A stretch of DNA of 64,000 nt from positions 592,501-656,500 of the forward strand of contig NZ_CP006992.1 in assembly GCF_001542815.1 (NCBI RefSeq), given 5' to 3'. The notes beneath the pieces are model-generated. The model searched no databases. It worked only from the letters and a program-made list of their open reading frames with translations, and was not told the origin of the DNA. Source of the DNA: Methylobacterium sp. AMS5 (GTDB taxonomy: Bacteria > Pseudomonadota > Alphaproteobacteria > Rhizobiales > Beijerinckiaceae). Below, one piece after another: positions 44,436 through 51,767 of this stretch (within the stretch, counting starts at the first letter, position 1; every line of letters begins with the position of its first letter). Made by a program: the position numbers and the translations under genes.

Positions 44436-44960
44436 ATGCTTATCGATAGCGGTTCGCCCGGCGCCGTCGGGACAATCGGCATCACGCTCACCATCAACGG
44501 CGAGCGGCGCGCGCTTCAGGTGGCGCCCTGGACCACGCTGCTCGACCTCCTGCGCGAGCGCCTCGATCTGACCGGCACCAAGAAGGGCTGCGACCACGGC
44601 CAGTGCGGCGCCTGCACCGTTCTCGTGAACGGCACCCGCATCAATTCCTGCCTCACGCTCGCGGTGATGAAGGACGGCGCCGAGATCACCACCGTCGAGG
44701 GACTCGCCGGCCTCGCCCAGCGCGAGGGCAAGAACAGCCTTCACCCGATCCAGGAAGCCTTCGTCGAGCACGACGCGTTCCAGTGCGGCTACTGCACGCC
44801 GGGCCAGCTCTGCTCCTCGGTCGGCCTGATGAACGAAGGCCACGCCAAGACGCGCGACGAGATCCGTGAGGCGATGAGCGGCAACATCTGCCGCTGCGGC
44901 GCCTACACCAACATCGTCGATGCCATCGAAGTGGTCATGCACCAGGGAGACGCCCGATGA
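44436..44960 (+). CDS. 2Fe-2S subunit of a PaoABC/xanthine-dehydrogenase-family aldehyde oxidoreductase
   Basis: A 174-residue protein with two [2Fe-2S] clusters: plant-ferredoxin-like Cys52, 57, 60, 72 (GCDHGQCGACTVLVNG) and the all-helical pair Cys117, 120, 152, 154 (QCGYCTPGQ, NICRCGAY). It passes electrons from the Mo centre to FAD. E. coli PaoA carries a Tat signal, which this protein lacks, so the enzyme is probably cytoplasmic. ATG 44436 is used; a GTG at 44388 would add 16 residues with no RR motif. It overlaps the FAD subunit gene (ATGA at 44957). Confidence 0.92.
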   Translation: MLIDSGSPGAVGTIGITLTINGERRALQVAPWTTLLDLLRERLDLTGTKKGCDHGQCGACTVLVNGTRINSCLTLAVMKDGAEITTVEGLAGLAQREGKNSLHPIQEAFVEHDAFQCGYCTPGQLCSSVGLMNEGHAKTRDEIREAMSGNICRCGAYTNIVDAIEVVMHQGDAR

Positions 44961-45973
44961 ACCGCTTCGATTACGTTCGCCCCAGCACGGTGGCGGAGGC
45001 GGTGCAGGCGCTGGGCAGCGACCCGGCGGCCCGCTTCATCGCCGGCGGCACCAACCTCATCGACTTGATGAAGTACGACGTCGAGCGGCCGGGCAAGCTC
45101 ATCGACATCACCCGCCTGCCGCTCGGCGCGATCGAGGAGCGCGACGGCGGCCTGCGCATCGGCGCCCTCGTCACCAACGCGACGCTGGCCTACGATGTCC
45201 GCATCCGCGAGCGCTACCCGCTGCTGGCGGATGCGATCCTGGCCGGCGCCTCGGCGCAGCTGCGCAACGCGGCCTCGACCGGAGGCAACCTGCTGCAGCG
45301 CACCCGCTGTTACTACTTCTACGATACGGCCACGCCCTGCAACAAGCGCGAGCCCGGCACCGGCTGCTCGGCCATCGGCGGCGTCGATCGCATCCACGCG
45401 ATCCTCGGCACCAGCGAACATTGCATCGCCACCCACCCCTCCGACATGTGCGTGGCGCTCGCGGCGTTGGAGGCGACCGTTCAGGTGAGCGGGCCGCAGG
45501 GCGAGCGCGCGATCCCGTTCGCCGACTTCCACCGCCTGCCGGGCGACAATCCGGCCAAGGACACCAACCTCGCGCCCGGCGAGATCATCCTCGCCATCGA
45601 CCTGCCGGCCAAGGGCTTTGGCGGCAAGCACCACACCTACCTGAAGCTGCGCGACCGGCTCTCCTACGCCTTCGCGCTGGTCTCGGTCGCCGCCGCGCTC
45701 GAACTCGACGGCCAGACCATCCGCACCGCGCGCCTCGCGCTCGGCGGCGTCGCCCACAAGCCCTGGCGCAACACCGAGGCCGAGGCTCTGCTGCAGGGCA
45801 AGCCCGCCACCCGCGAGACCTTCAAGGCGGCGGCGGACCTGATCCTGCGCGAGGCCAAGCCGCAGACGACCAACGGCTTCAAAATCGAGCTGGCGCGCCG
45901 CGCCATCGTCCGCGGTCTGGAGCAGGCTGCCGCCGGCACGCCCCAGTCCCAGTCCGACAAGCGCATCCAGTAA
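44957..45973 (+). CDS. FAD-binding subunit with an extra Fe-S cysteine set (PaoB-like)
   Basis: A 338-residue FAD-binding_5 protein: FIAGGTNLIDLMKYDV is the flavin loop, and NAASTGGNLLQRT the second. Between them and the C-terminal CO dehydrogenase flavoprotein domain lies CYYFYDTATPCNKREPGTGC. Cys118, 128, 137 and 156 match the four cysteines that bind an additional [4Fe-4S] cluster in PaoB and 4-hydroxybenzoyl-CoA reductase relatives; classical xanthine dehydrogenases lack it. The start overlaps the previous stop and the next gene begins 9 bases later, so all three subunits form one operon. Confidence 0.92.
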   Translation: MNRFDYVRPSTVAEAVQALGSDPAARFIAGGTNLIDLMKYDVERPGKLIDITRLPLGAIEERDGGLRIGALVTNATLAYDVRIRERYPLLADAILAGASAQLRNAASTGGNLLQRTRCYYFYDTATPCNKREPGTGCSAIGGVDRIHAILGTSEHCIATHPSDMCVALAALEATVQVSGPQGERAIPFADFHRLPGDNPAKDTNLAPGEIILAIDLPAKGFGGKHHTYLKLRDRLSYAFALVSVAAALELDGQTIRTARLALGGVAHKPWRNTEAEALLQGKPATRETFKAAADLILREAKPQTTNGFKIELARRAIVRGLEQAAAGTPQSQSDKRIQ

Positions 45974-45982
45974 GGAGCAGCC

Positions 45983-48244
45983 ATGACCGTTCAGATCAGC
46001 ACGGCGGCTGGCCGCGACCGTTTCGTCGGCAGTGCCGTCAGCCGCGTCGACGGACCGGCCAAGGTCACCGGCCTCGCCAAATATGCCGGCGAGTTTGCCG
46101 CCCCCGACCTCGCCTACGGGGTGGTGGTGTCGAGCGCCATCGCCAAGGGCAGCATCCGCAGCATCGACGCCTCCGCCGCGGAAGCGGTTCCCGGCGTCAT
46201 CAAGGTGATCACCCACGAGAACCGCCCGGCCACGTCCGACAACCCGGAGGATTACCAGGACGCGGTAGCGCCCCCCGGTGCGCCGTTCCAGGCGCTGGCG
46301 ACTGACCGGATCGTCTTTTCCGGCCAGCCGGTGGCCCTCGTCGTCGCCGAGGATTTCGAGACGGCGCGCTACGCCGCCTCCCTTGTGCGGGTCGATTACG
46401 GGGTCGTCGCCCCGCGCACCAATCTCGAAGCCCAGGCGCCCGAGGCCTACGATCCGCCGATGAAGCGCTCCGGCATCAAGCCGCCACCGGAGCCGTGGGG
46501 GGATGCCGAAAAGGCGTTCGACGCGGCCGAGATCCGCGTGAACGGCCAGTACCGGATGGCCGACGAACACCACAACCCGATGGAGCCGCACGCCTCCACC
46601 GTCGTCGTGGAGAAGGACGGCACCTACACCGTCTACGACAAGATCCAGGGCGTCTCGAACACTCACGACTACATCGCCAGCGCGTTCGGCCTGAAGCCGG
46701 AGCAGGTGCGGGTGCTGAACCCCTATCTCGGCGGCGGCTTCGGCTCGGGCCTTCGCCCGCAATACCAGCTCTTCCTGGCGATGCTGGCGGCCAAGGATCT
46801 TGGCCGCTCGGTGCGGGTGACGCTGACCCGCGACCAGATGTGGTCGTTCACCTACCGTTCGGAGGCGCTCCAGACCGTCTCGCTCGGCGCCGACCGCTCG
46901 GGCAAGCTCACCGCGCTCAAGCACGACGCGGTGCAGGGCACCTCGGCCTACGAGGATTATCAGGAGGTCGTCGTCAACTGGTCGGGCGTGCTCTACGACT
47001 GTGACAACGTCAAACTCACCTACAGCCTCGCCAAGCTCGATACCCCGACGCCGGGCGACATGCGCGCGCCCGGCGCCGTGACCGGCGTCTACGCCATCGA
47101 GACGGCGATGGACGAACTGGCCTACGCCACCGGCCAGGATCCGATCCAGCTTCGCCTGAAAAACTACACCGAGAGCGACCCGACCGAGGACAAGCCGTTC
47201 GGCTCCAAGGCGCTCAAGGACTGCTTCCGCCAGGGCGCCGAGCGCTTCGGCTGGAGCCGGCGAACCCCGCAGCCGCGTTCCATGCGCGAGGGCCGGGAAC
47301 TCGTCGGTTGGGGCATGGCGACCGGCATCTGGGAATCGATGATGATGCAGTCGAGTGCGCAGGCCGTGCTCACCGCGGATGGCCGGCTCGAGGTCGGCAA
47401 CCAGACAGGCGATATCGGCACCGGCACCTACACGATCCTGACCCAGATCGCCGCCGACACGCTGGGGCTGCCCCTCGACCACGTCACGACCAAGCTCGGC
47501 GACACCAAGCTCGCCAAGGCCCCCGTGGCCGGCGGCTCGTGGACGGCAGCCTCCTCCGGCACCGCCGTGATGAAGGCCTGCCGCGATATCGCCGAGCAGG
47601 CGTTCAAGCTGGCGCGCGGCATGGAGAACTCTCCGCTGGCCAACGTCAATTTCGAGCGCGTGGTGTTCACGAACGGCCGCATCGAGGTGGCGGGCGATCC
47701 CTCCAAGAGCGTGGCGCTCACCGACGTGCTGAAGGCGACCGGAACTCAGAAGTTGGAGGCGACCGGCGAGGCCGCCCCGGACAAGGACTTCGCCGAGGAA
47801 TACGAGGCCTACACCCACTCGGCGATCTTCGCGGAGGTGAAGATCGACGAGGAACTCGGCCAAGTGCGCTGCACCCGCGTGGTCTCGGCCATCGCGGCGG
47901 GCAAGATCCTCAACCCGAAGACGGCCCGCAGCCAGATCCTCGGCGGCGTCGTCATGGGCATCGGCTCGGCCCTGCACGAGGAATCGATGCTCGACCACCG
48001 CATCGGCCGGTTCATGAACCACAATCTCGGCGAGTACCACGTGCCGGTGCATGCCGACATCCACGACATCGACGTGATCTTCGTCGACGAGGAGGACAAG
48101 GCGAACCCCCTCGGCGTGAAGGGGCTCGGCGAGATCGGCATCGTCGGCGTGGCCGCCGCGATCTCCAACGCGGTCTACCACGCCACCGGCAAGCGCATCC
48201 GCCACCTGCCGATCACGCCTGATAAGATTCTGGGCGAGGATTGA
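45983..48244 (+). CDS. Molybdopterin-binding large subunit of aldehyde oxidoreductase (PaoC-like)
   Basis: A 753-residue catalytic subunit with an aldehyde-oxidase a/b-hammerhead domain at about 25-130 (GLAKYAGEFAAPDLAYGVVV) and the Mo-binding domain to the end (YLGGGFGSGL near 250, QTGDIGTGTYTILTQIA near 475). Catalytic Glu717 lies in KGLGEIG. Like PaoC, its length (about 730-760) fits the compact family. It would oxidise aldehydes to acids with water as oxygen donor; in a methylotroph, detoxification of aldehydes is a fair guess. No XdhC/PaoD maturation protein is present in the window. A strong terminator follows. Confidence 0.92.
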   Translation: MTVQISTAAGRDRFVGSAVSRVDGPAKVTGLAKYAGEFAAPDLAYGVVVSSAIAKGSIRSIDASAAEAVPGVIKVITHENRPATSDNPEDYQDAVAPPGAPFQALATDRIVFSGQPVALVVAEDFETARYAASLVRVDYGVVAPRTNLEAQAPEAYDPPMKRSGIKPPPEPWGDAEKAFDAAEIRVNGQYRMADEHHNPMEPHASTVVVEKDGTYTVYDKIQGVSNTHDYIASAFGLKPEQVRVLNPYLGGGFGSGLRPQYQLFLAMLAAKDLGRSVRVTLTRDQMWSFTYRSEALQTVSLGADRSGKLTALKHDAVQGTSAYEDYQEVVVNWSGVLYDCDNVKLTYSLAKLDTPTPGDMRAPGAVTGVYAIETAMDELAYATGQDPIQLRLKNYTESDPTEDKPFGSKALKDCFRQGAERFGWSRRTPQPRSMREGRELVGWGMATGIWESMMMQSSAQAVLTADGRLEVGNQTGDIGTGTYTILTQIAADTLGLPLDHVTTKLGDTKLAKAPVAGGSWTAASSGTAVMKACRDIAEQAFKLARGMENSPLANVNFERVVFTNGRIEVAGDPSKSVALTDVLKATGTQKLEATGEAAPDKDFAEEYEAYTHSAIFAEVKIDEELGQVRCTRVVSAIAAGKILNPKTARSQILGGVVMGIGSALHEESMLDHRIGRFMNHNLGEYHVPVHADIHDIDVIFVDEEDKANPLGVKGLGEIGIVGVAAAISNAVYHATGKRIRHLPITPDKILGED

Positions 48245-48268
48245 ACCGTCCCGTTGCCTCGAAACCGG

Positions 48269-48304
48269 AGCCCCGTCGGCCCAGTGCCGGCGGGGCTTCC
48301 TCTT
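48269..48304 (+). terminator. Terminator of the aldehyde oxidoreductase operon
   Basis: GCCCCGTCGGC (48270-48280) pairs with GCCGGCGGGGC (48286-48296) around CCAGT with one mismatch, followed by TTCCTCTT. Confidence 0.75.
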
Positions 48305-48521
48305 GAAGAGCCGGCTCCGGCGGCCCCTCCACGACCTCTGACCGTCGTGGTGCCTGGATTCGCGTCGCTGACGCTCGCAAAGACGGCCGCGCATGGCCCT
48401 AACCGTCATTGCACAGCGCACCGGTTTCGGACGGAGCGCGCCTCCGGCCGCTCGATGCGCTAGATCTGCACGCGCCTTGCAAGCCCGCGCCGTGACGGCG
48501 TTTCATCCCGAGCCCTAAGCC

Positions 48522-48890
48522 TTGAACACCCTTCTCGTCTTCCTCGGTGCCGGCCTCGGCGGCGTGATGCGCCACGGGATCAACTTCTGGGCCGTGCGGC
48601 TCGGGGCGAGCTTCCCGTGGGGCACGCTCGGCATCAACGTCGCCGGCTCCGTGCTGATGGGGATCGTCACCGGCTGGTTCGCCCTTCGCGGCGGGCCGCC
48701 CCAGGCGCGGCTGTTCGTGGCCACCGGAATCCTCGGCGGCTTCACCACCTTCTCGACCTTTTCCCTCGAAGCCTTCACCCTGATGGAGCGCGGCGACGGG
48801 CTGGCGGCCATCGCCTACGTGCTCGTCTCGGTTCTGGCGGGCATCGGCGGGCTGGCCCTGGCCTTGATCGTGATGCGCCACGCCCTGTGA
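48522..48890 (+). CDS. crcB: CrcB/Fluc fluoride channel
   Basis: A 122-residue protein with four transmembrane helices and the family motifs: GAGLGGVMRHGINFW near 9-23, GTLGINVAGSVLMGIVTG near 34-51 (the conserved Asn), and GILGGFTTFSTFSLEA near 69-84 (the Phe box). It exports fluoride as a dual-topology dimer. The start is TTG 48522, giving MNTLLVFLGAGLGG. No fluoride riboswitch is evident in the 220 bases upstream. It overlaps a possible start of the next gene. Confidence 0.92.
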   Translation: MNTLLVFLGAGLGGVMRHGINFWAVRLGASFPWGTLGINVAGSVLMGIVTGWFALRGGPPQARLFVATGILGGFTTFSTFSLEAFTLMERGDGLAAIAYVLVSVLAGIGGLALALIVMRHAL

Positions 48891-48901
48891 TGGAGGAAGC
48901 G

Positions 48902-49339
48902 GTGAGCGAATGGCTCCTGTCGTGGCGCTTCTGGGCCCTCCTCTCCGCCGGGTTCGCCGCCGCCACGGCGATCCTCGCCAAGGTCGGCATCGACGGCGTC
49001 GCGCCGGATGCGGCGACCTTCATTCGAACGCTCGTCGTGGTGGCGCTCGCCGGTGCGATCCTCGTCGCGTCCGGACAGGCGCAGGAACTGGGCCGCGTCT
49101 CCGGCAGAAATCTCGTCTTCCTGATCCTGTCGGGGCTCGCCACCGGGGCGTCCTGGCTCTGCTACTTCCGGGCGCTCGCCCTGGGTGACGCCGGTCGCGT
49201 CGCACCGCTCGACAAGCTGAGCGTCGTGCTGGTGGCCGTGTTCGGCGTCCTCTTCCTCGGCGAACGCCTCGCACCGCATCACTGGCTCGGCGTCGGGCTG
49301 ATCGCGACGGGCGCGGGGCTGCTGGCATGGCGGGCCTGA
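48902..49339 (+). CDS. EamA-type small membrane protein
   Basis: A 145-residue protein of about five transmembrane helices, the size of one EamA/DMT half-unit: FWALLSAGFAAATAILAKVG near 10, TLVVVALAGAILVASG, then ATGASWLCYFRALALGDAGRVAPLDKLSVVLVA (in parts) and LFLGERLAPHHWLGVGLIATGAGLL, which is the conserved EamA C-terminal motif. It would act as a dimer in metabolite export; the substrate is unknown. GTG 48902 is preferred for its GGAGG; ATG 48890 overlaps the crcB stop and is also possible. Confidence 0.82.
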   Translation: MSEWLLSWRFWALLSAGFAAATAILAKVGIDGVAPDAATFIRTLVVVALAGAILVASGQAQELGRVSGRNLVFLILSGLATGASWLCYFRALALGDAGRVAPLDKLSVVLVAVFGVLFLGERLAPHHWLGVGLIATGAGLLAWRA

Positions 49340-50001
49340 TGCGCGCCGCGTTGGCCGGCCTCACCCTCGCGGCATCCCAGCCGGCCGGGGCGGAGAGCGA
49401 TCCCTTCGTCGATGCCGCCCGGCACGTGCCGGGGCTCGCCCTCGACATGCGCTATGCCGGCTCCGACAACTTCGTCGGCCGGCCGATCGCCGGCTACGAG
49501 GCGCCCCGCTGCCTGCTCACCCCGCAGGCCGCCCACGCGCTGGGCCGGGTCCAGGCGTCGCTGGCACCGGACGGCCTCGGCCTGAAGGTGTTCGACTGCT
49601 ACCGTCCGCGCCAGGCGGTGGCCGACTTCGCCGCCTGGGCGCGCGACCCGGCCGACACCCGCATGAAGGCGGCCTACTACCCGCAGACGGACAAGGCGGA
49701 TCTGTTCCGCCTCGGCTACATCGCCGAGCGCTCGTCGCATTCCCGCGGCTCCACCGTGGACCTGACGCTGGTGCGAAAAGCCGACGGCGCCGAACTCGAC
49801 ATGGGCACGCCATTCGACCTGTTCGACCCGGCCTCGGCGACGGATTTTCCCGGCGTCAGCCCGAGCCAGTCGCGCAACCGTAACCGCCTGCGCGATGCGA
49901 TGATTCGCGCCGGCTTCACGCCCTACGCGCAGGAATGGTGGCACTTCACCCTCAAGGGCGAGCCCTACCCCGAGACGGCCTTCGACCGGCCCGTCCGCTG
50001 A
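49327..50001 (+). CDS. VanX-type D-alanyl-D-alanine dipeptidase (M15D), exported
   Basis: A 224-residue protein with a short signal peptide (about residues 1-22, ending AGAES). The VanX signature is complete: Arg93 in DCYRP, zinc ligands His138 and Asp145 in SSHSRGSTVDLTL, catalytic Glu203 and zinc ligand His206 in QEWWHFTL, with the same 7- and 3-residue spacings as VanX. It cleaves D-Ala-D-Ala released in peptidoglycan turnover. No van resistance operon surrounds it, so the role is probably wall recycling rather than vancomycin resistance. It overlaps the previous stop; ATG 49339 is an alternative start. Confidence 0.9.
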   Translation: MAGLMRAALAGLTLAASQPAGAESDPFVDAARHVPGLALDMRYAGSDNFVGRPIAGYEAPRCLLTPQAAHALGRVQASLAPDGLGLKVFDCYRPRQAVADFAAWARDPADTRMKAAYYPQTDKADLFRLGYIAERSSHSRGSTVDLTLVRKADGAELDMGTPFDLFDPASATDFPGVSPSQSRNRNRLRDAMIRAGFTPYAQEWWHFTLKGEPYPETAFDRPVR

Positions 50002-50169
50002 TCGACACCGTCCGGCCGCGCCAAACCGAGATGCCGTAGTGATTTTTTGAAGCGAGTTGAATTGTTCTAAATCGATAGCGCAAAGCTTCAGAACAGAATT
50101 CAATTAAAGCATTTCCAATGTTTTGAAGATCGCTTGCGAAATATCGACAGATTGAGCCATGATGAATGC

Positions 50170-50445
50170 ATGGCGCACCTTCTGACATTTCCGAACGTTT
50201 CTCACGTCAGCGCGTGGCCGTCGCGGGCCGATACGCAGTCCTCGGTCCGCGACGGCTCCGGCGGCTTGGCTGGTCTGCTGGCGGCCCTCGACGCCCTGCT
50301 CGAATCCGTGCGCCTCGCGTGGTGGGACGGCTCCTCCCTCGGCTTGAGCCGGGGTGGCCTCGAATCCCTGGTCGGGCTAGAGCCGGGCGACGCGACACCG
50401 CCGCGGCTGGTGCCGGTCGACGTGCGGGCGCAGGTGCAGGCATGA
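50170..50445 (+). CDS. Hypothetical small protein
   Basis: A 91-residue protein: MAHLLTFPNVSHVSAW, then a helical GGLAGLLAALDALLESVRLAWW and a Pro/Val tail. No family recognised. It begins after an A+T-rich 160-base region that probably carries its promoter, and its stop overlaps the next start (ATGA), so the two are coupled. ATG 50170 has gaatg upstream but no strong Shine-Dalgarno match. Confidence 0.55.
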   Translation: MAHLLTFPNVSHVSAWPSRADTQSSVRDGSGGLAGLLAALDALLESVRLAWWDGSSLGLSRGGLESLVGLEPGDATPPRLVPVDVRAQVQA

Positions 50446-50768
50446 GCGCCGGTCTCGTCACGGCCCCGCCCGACGCGGCGGAGCGTCACGCGCAAGGCAC
50501 GTTGGAGCGGGCGCTCACGACCGCGTTCTGGCAGGCACTTCAGCGCGAGCCGATGCATGTCATGGCCGCACTCGAAGCCGCCGCGCGCACCGTCGGCACG
50601 CTCTACCGGCAGGTGGCCGCCGCTCACGGCCCCGACGGGCACTGCCCCTGCGGCTGGGAGCCCGACCCGGAAACCGACCTCATCGTCCTGGAAGCAATGC
50701 TGGCCGCCGCCCTCTCCCGCCCGGCCCAGGTGGATCTCGCCGACATGGTGCCCGCCGGGCGGGCCTGA
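50442..50768 (+). CDS. Hypothetical small protein with His/Cys pair
   Basis: A 108-residue protein, helical by prediction: GTLERALTTAFWQALQREPMH, then MAALEAAARTVGTLYRQVAAAHG, a short HCPCGWEPDPE loop with two cysteines and a His that might bind a metal, and a final helix. No family recognised. It is coupled to the upstream small gene by the ATGA overlap and is followed by a 110-base gap before the convergent MarR gene. Confidence 0.6.
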   Translation: MSAGLVTAPPDAAERHAQGTLERALTTAFWQALQREPMHVMAALEAAARTVGTLYRQVAAAHGPDGHCPCGWEPDPETDLIVLEAMLAAALSRPAQVDLADMVPAGRA

Positions 50769-50879
50769 CCGGTCGGGCGAGCACATTGCCCCAGACGCCG
50801 AGTCTCAAGAATCGGCTGGCCACACGACACGTGGCGAGGCGAAACCTCTCGATAGGGGCTGCGCGCCGCCGGCTTCGCT

Positions 50880-51521
50880 TCAGGACGACTGCGCCACCGT
50901 GCCCGGAGCCAGCAAAGCCTCGTCCTCGTCGTCGGCCTCGCCGTCGATCTCGGCATCGGCCTCTTCGTGACCGGACACGCCCGCGGCGCCCGCGAGGCTG
51001 CGGGCGACACGGCGCAGGAGCTTGCGCAGGCGGCGGCGCTCCTTGTTGTCGAAGTCTTCGAGCAGTTCGGCCTCGACCTCGTCCCAGATCCGCTCGATCG
51101 CGGCGGCCTTGGCAAAGCCCGTCTCGGTGAGGCGCACGCGCACAATGCGCCCGTCGCCGGCCTCGGCCCGGCGCTCGACGAAGCCGAGGGCGGCGAGCCG
51201 CGAGATCGTCTTCGAGGCGGTCGGCGGGCGCACCCGCAGGGTCGCGGCGAGATCGCCCATGGTCATGCTGCCGGCCGCCGCCAGCGCCTGCACCACCTGC
51301 TCCTGGCCGGCGAACAGATCGAGTTCGGCGAGCCGGTCGCCGATCCGGGCGCGGTGGAGCCGCGCCGCCTGGACCAGCGCCCAGCCGACGCTCTTGGCCG
51401 CGGGGGGGCGCAGCCGCTTGACGGTCTTGCCCGCCTTGTCTTTTGCCGCGTTTCGACCGCCCGGCTGAGCGGGAGCTTCGCCGTGTGCCGCCACGGCGAC
51501 CACTTCGTTTGCCGCCGACAT
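50880..51521 (-). CDS. MarR-family transcriptional regulator with extended termini
   Basis: A 213-residue protein. The MarR core (about 50-165) has the winged helix: LFAGQEQVVQALAAAGSMTMGDLAATLRV (in parts), recognition helix RPPTASKTISRLAALGFVERR and the wing GDGRIVRVRLTETG. A basic N-terminal extension (about 45 residues) and an acidic C-terminal tail (EEADAEIDGEADDEDE) are unusual for MarR. It is divergent from the glycosyltransferase gene, so it may control the surface-sugar cluster or itself; the inverted GCCCT...AGGGC near 51580-51600 is a possible operator. ATG 51521 is used. Confidence 0.85.
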   Translation of the reverse strand: MSAANEVVAVAAHGEAPAQPGGRNAAKDKAGKTVKRLRPPAAKSVGWALVQAARLHRARIGDRLAELDLFAGQEQVVQALAAAGSMTMGDLAATLRVRPPTASKTISRLAALGFVERRAEAGDGRIVRVRLTETGFAKAAAIERIWDEVEAELLEDFDNKERRRLRKLLRRVARSLAGAAGVSGHEEADAEIDGEADDEDEALLAPGTVAQSS

Positions 51522-51767
51522 GATCCGGTTTCCCTTCACGGACGTGCGGGCTCCTGAACGCTGCCCGGAAAGAGTGCCCTCTGGGCGGCCCGCAGGGCAA
51601 GCATCTGCCGACCGGCGATGAAACTTCGATGACAGAAACCCTTCGCTGTGCCGACACAGGGCCGACAACACACCGCTTTTGCAAGAAACCGCTTCACGGC
51701 GCGGCCGATTTCGTGGATTCCCGCGCCGTATGAGCTTCCACCGGAACCGAGACGACGGGCTGTTTCC

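Noticed and set aside
44903..48421. 1172-codon minus-strand frame across the aldehyde oxidoreductase genes
   Set aside because: Shadow frame; the plus strand holds a complete three-subunit operon with all cofactor motifs.
48300..48521. Possible fluoride riboswitch upstream of crcB
   Set aside because: The conserved core expected for the fluoride aptamer was not found in the 220 bases upstream; only an operon terminator and a plain gap are visible.
49327..50001. Vancomycin resistance, because of the VanX-like enzyme
   Set aside because: No VanH, VanA or VanRS-like gene is nearby; Gram-negative VanX/DdpX relatives serve in peptidoglycan turnover.
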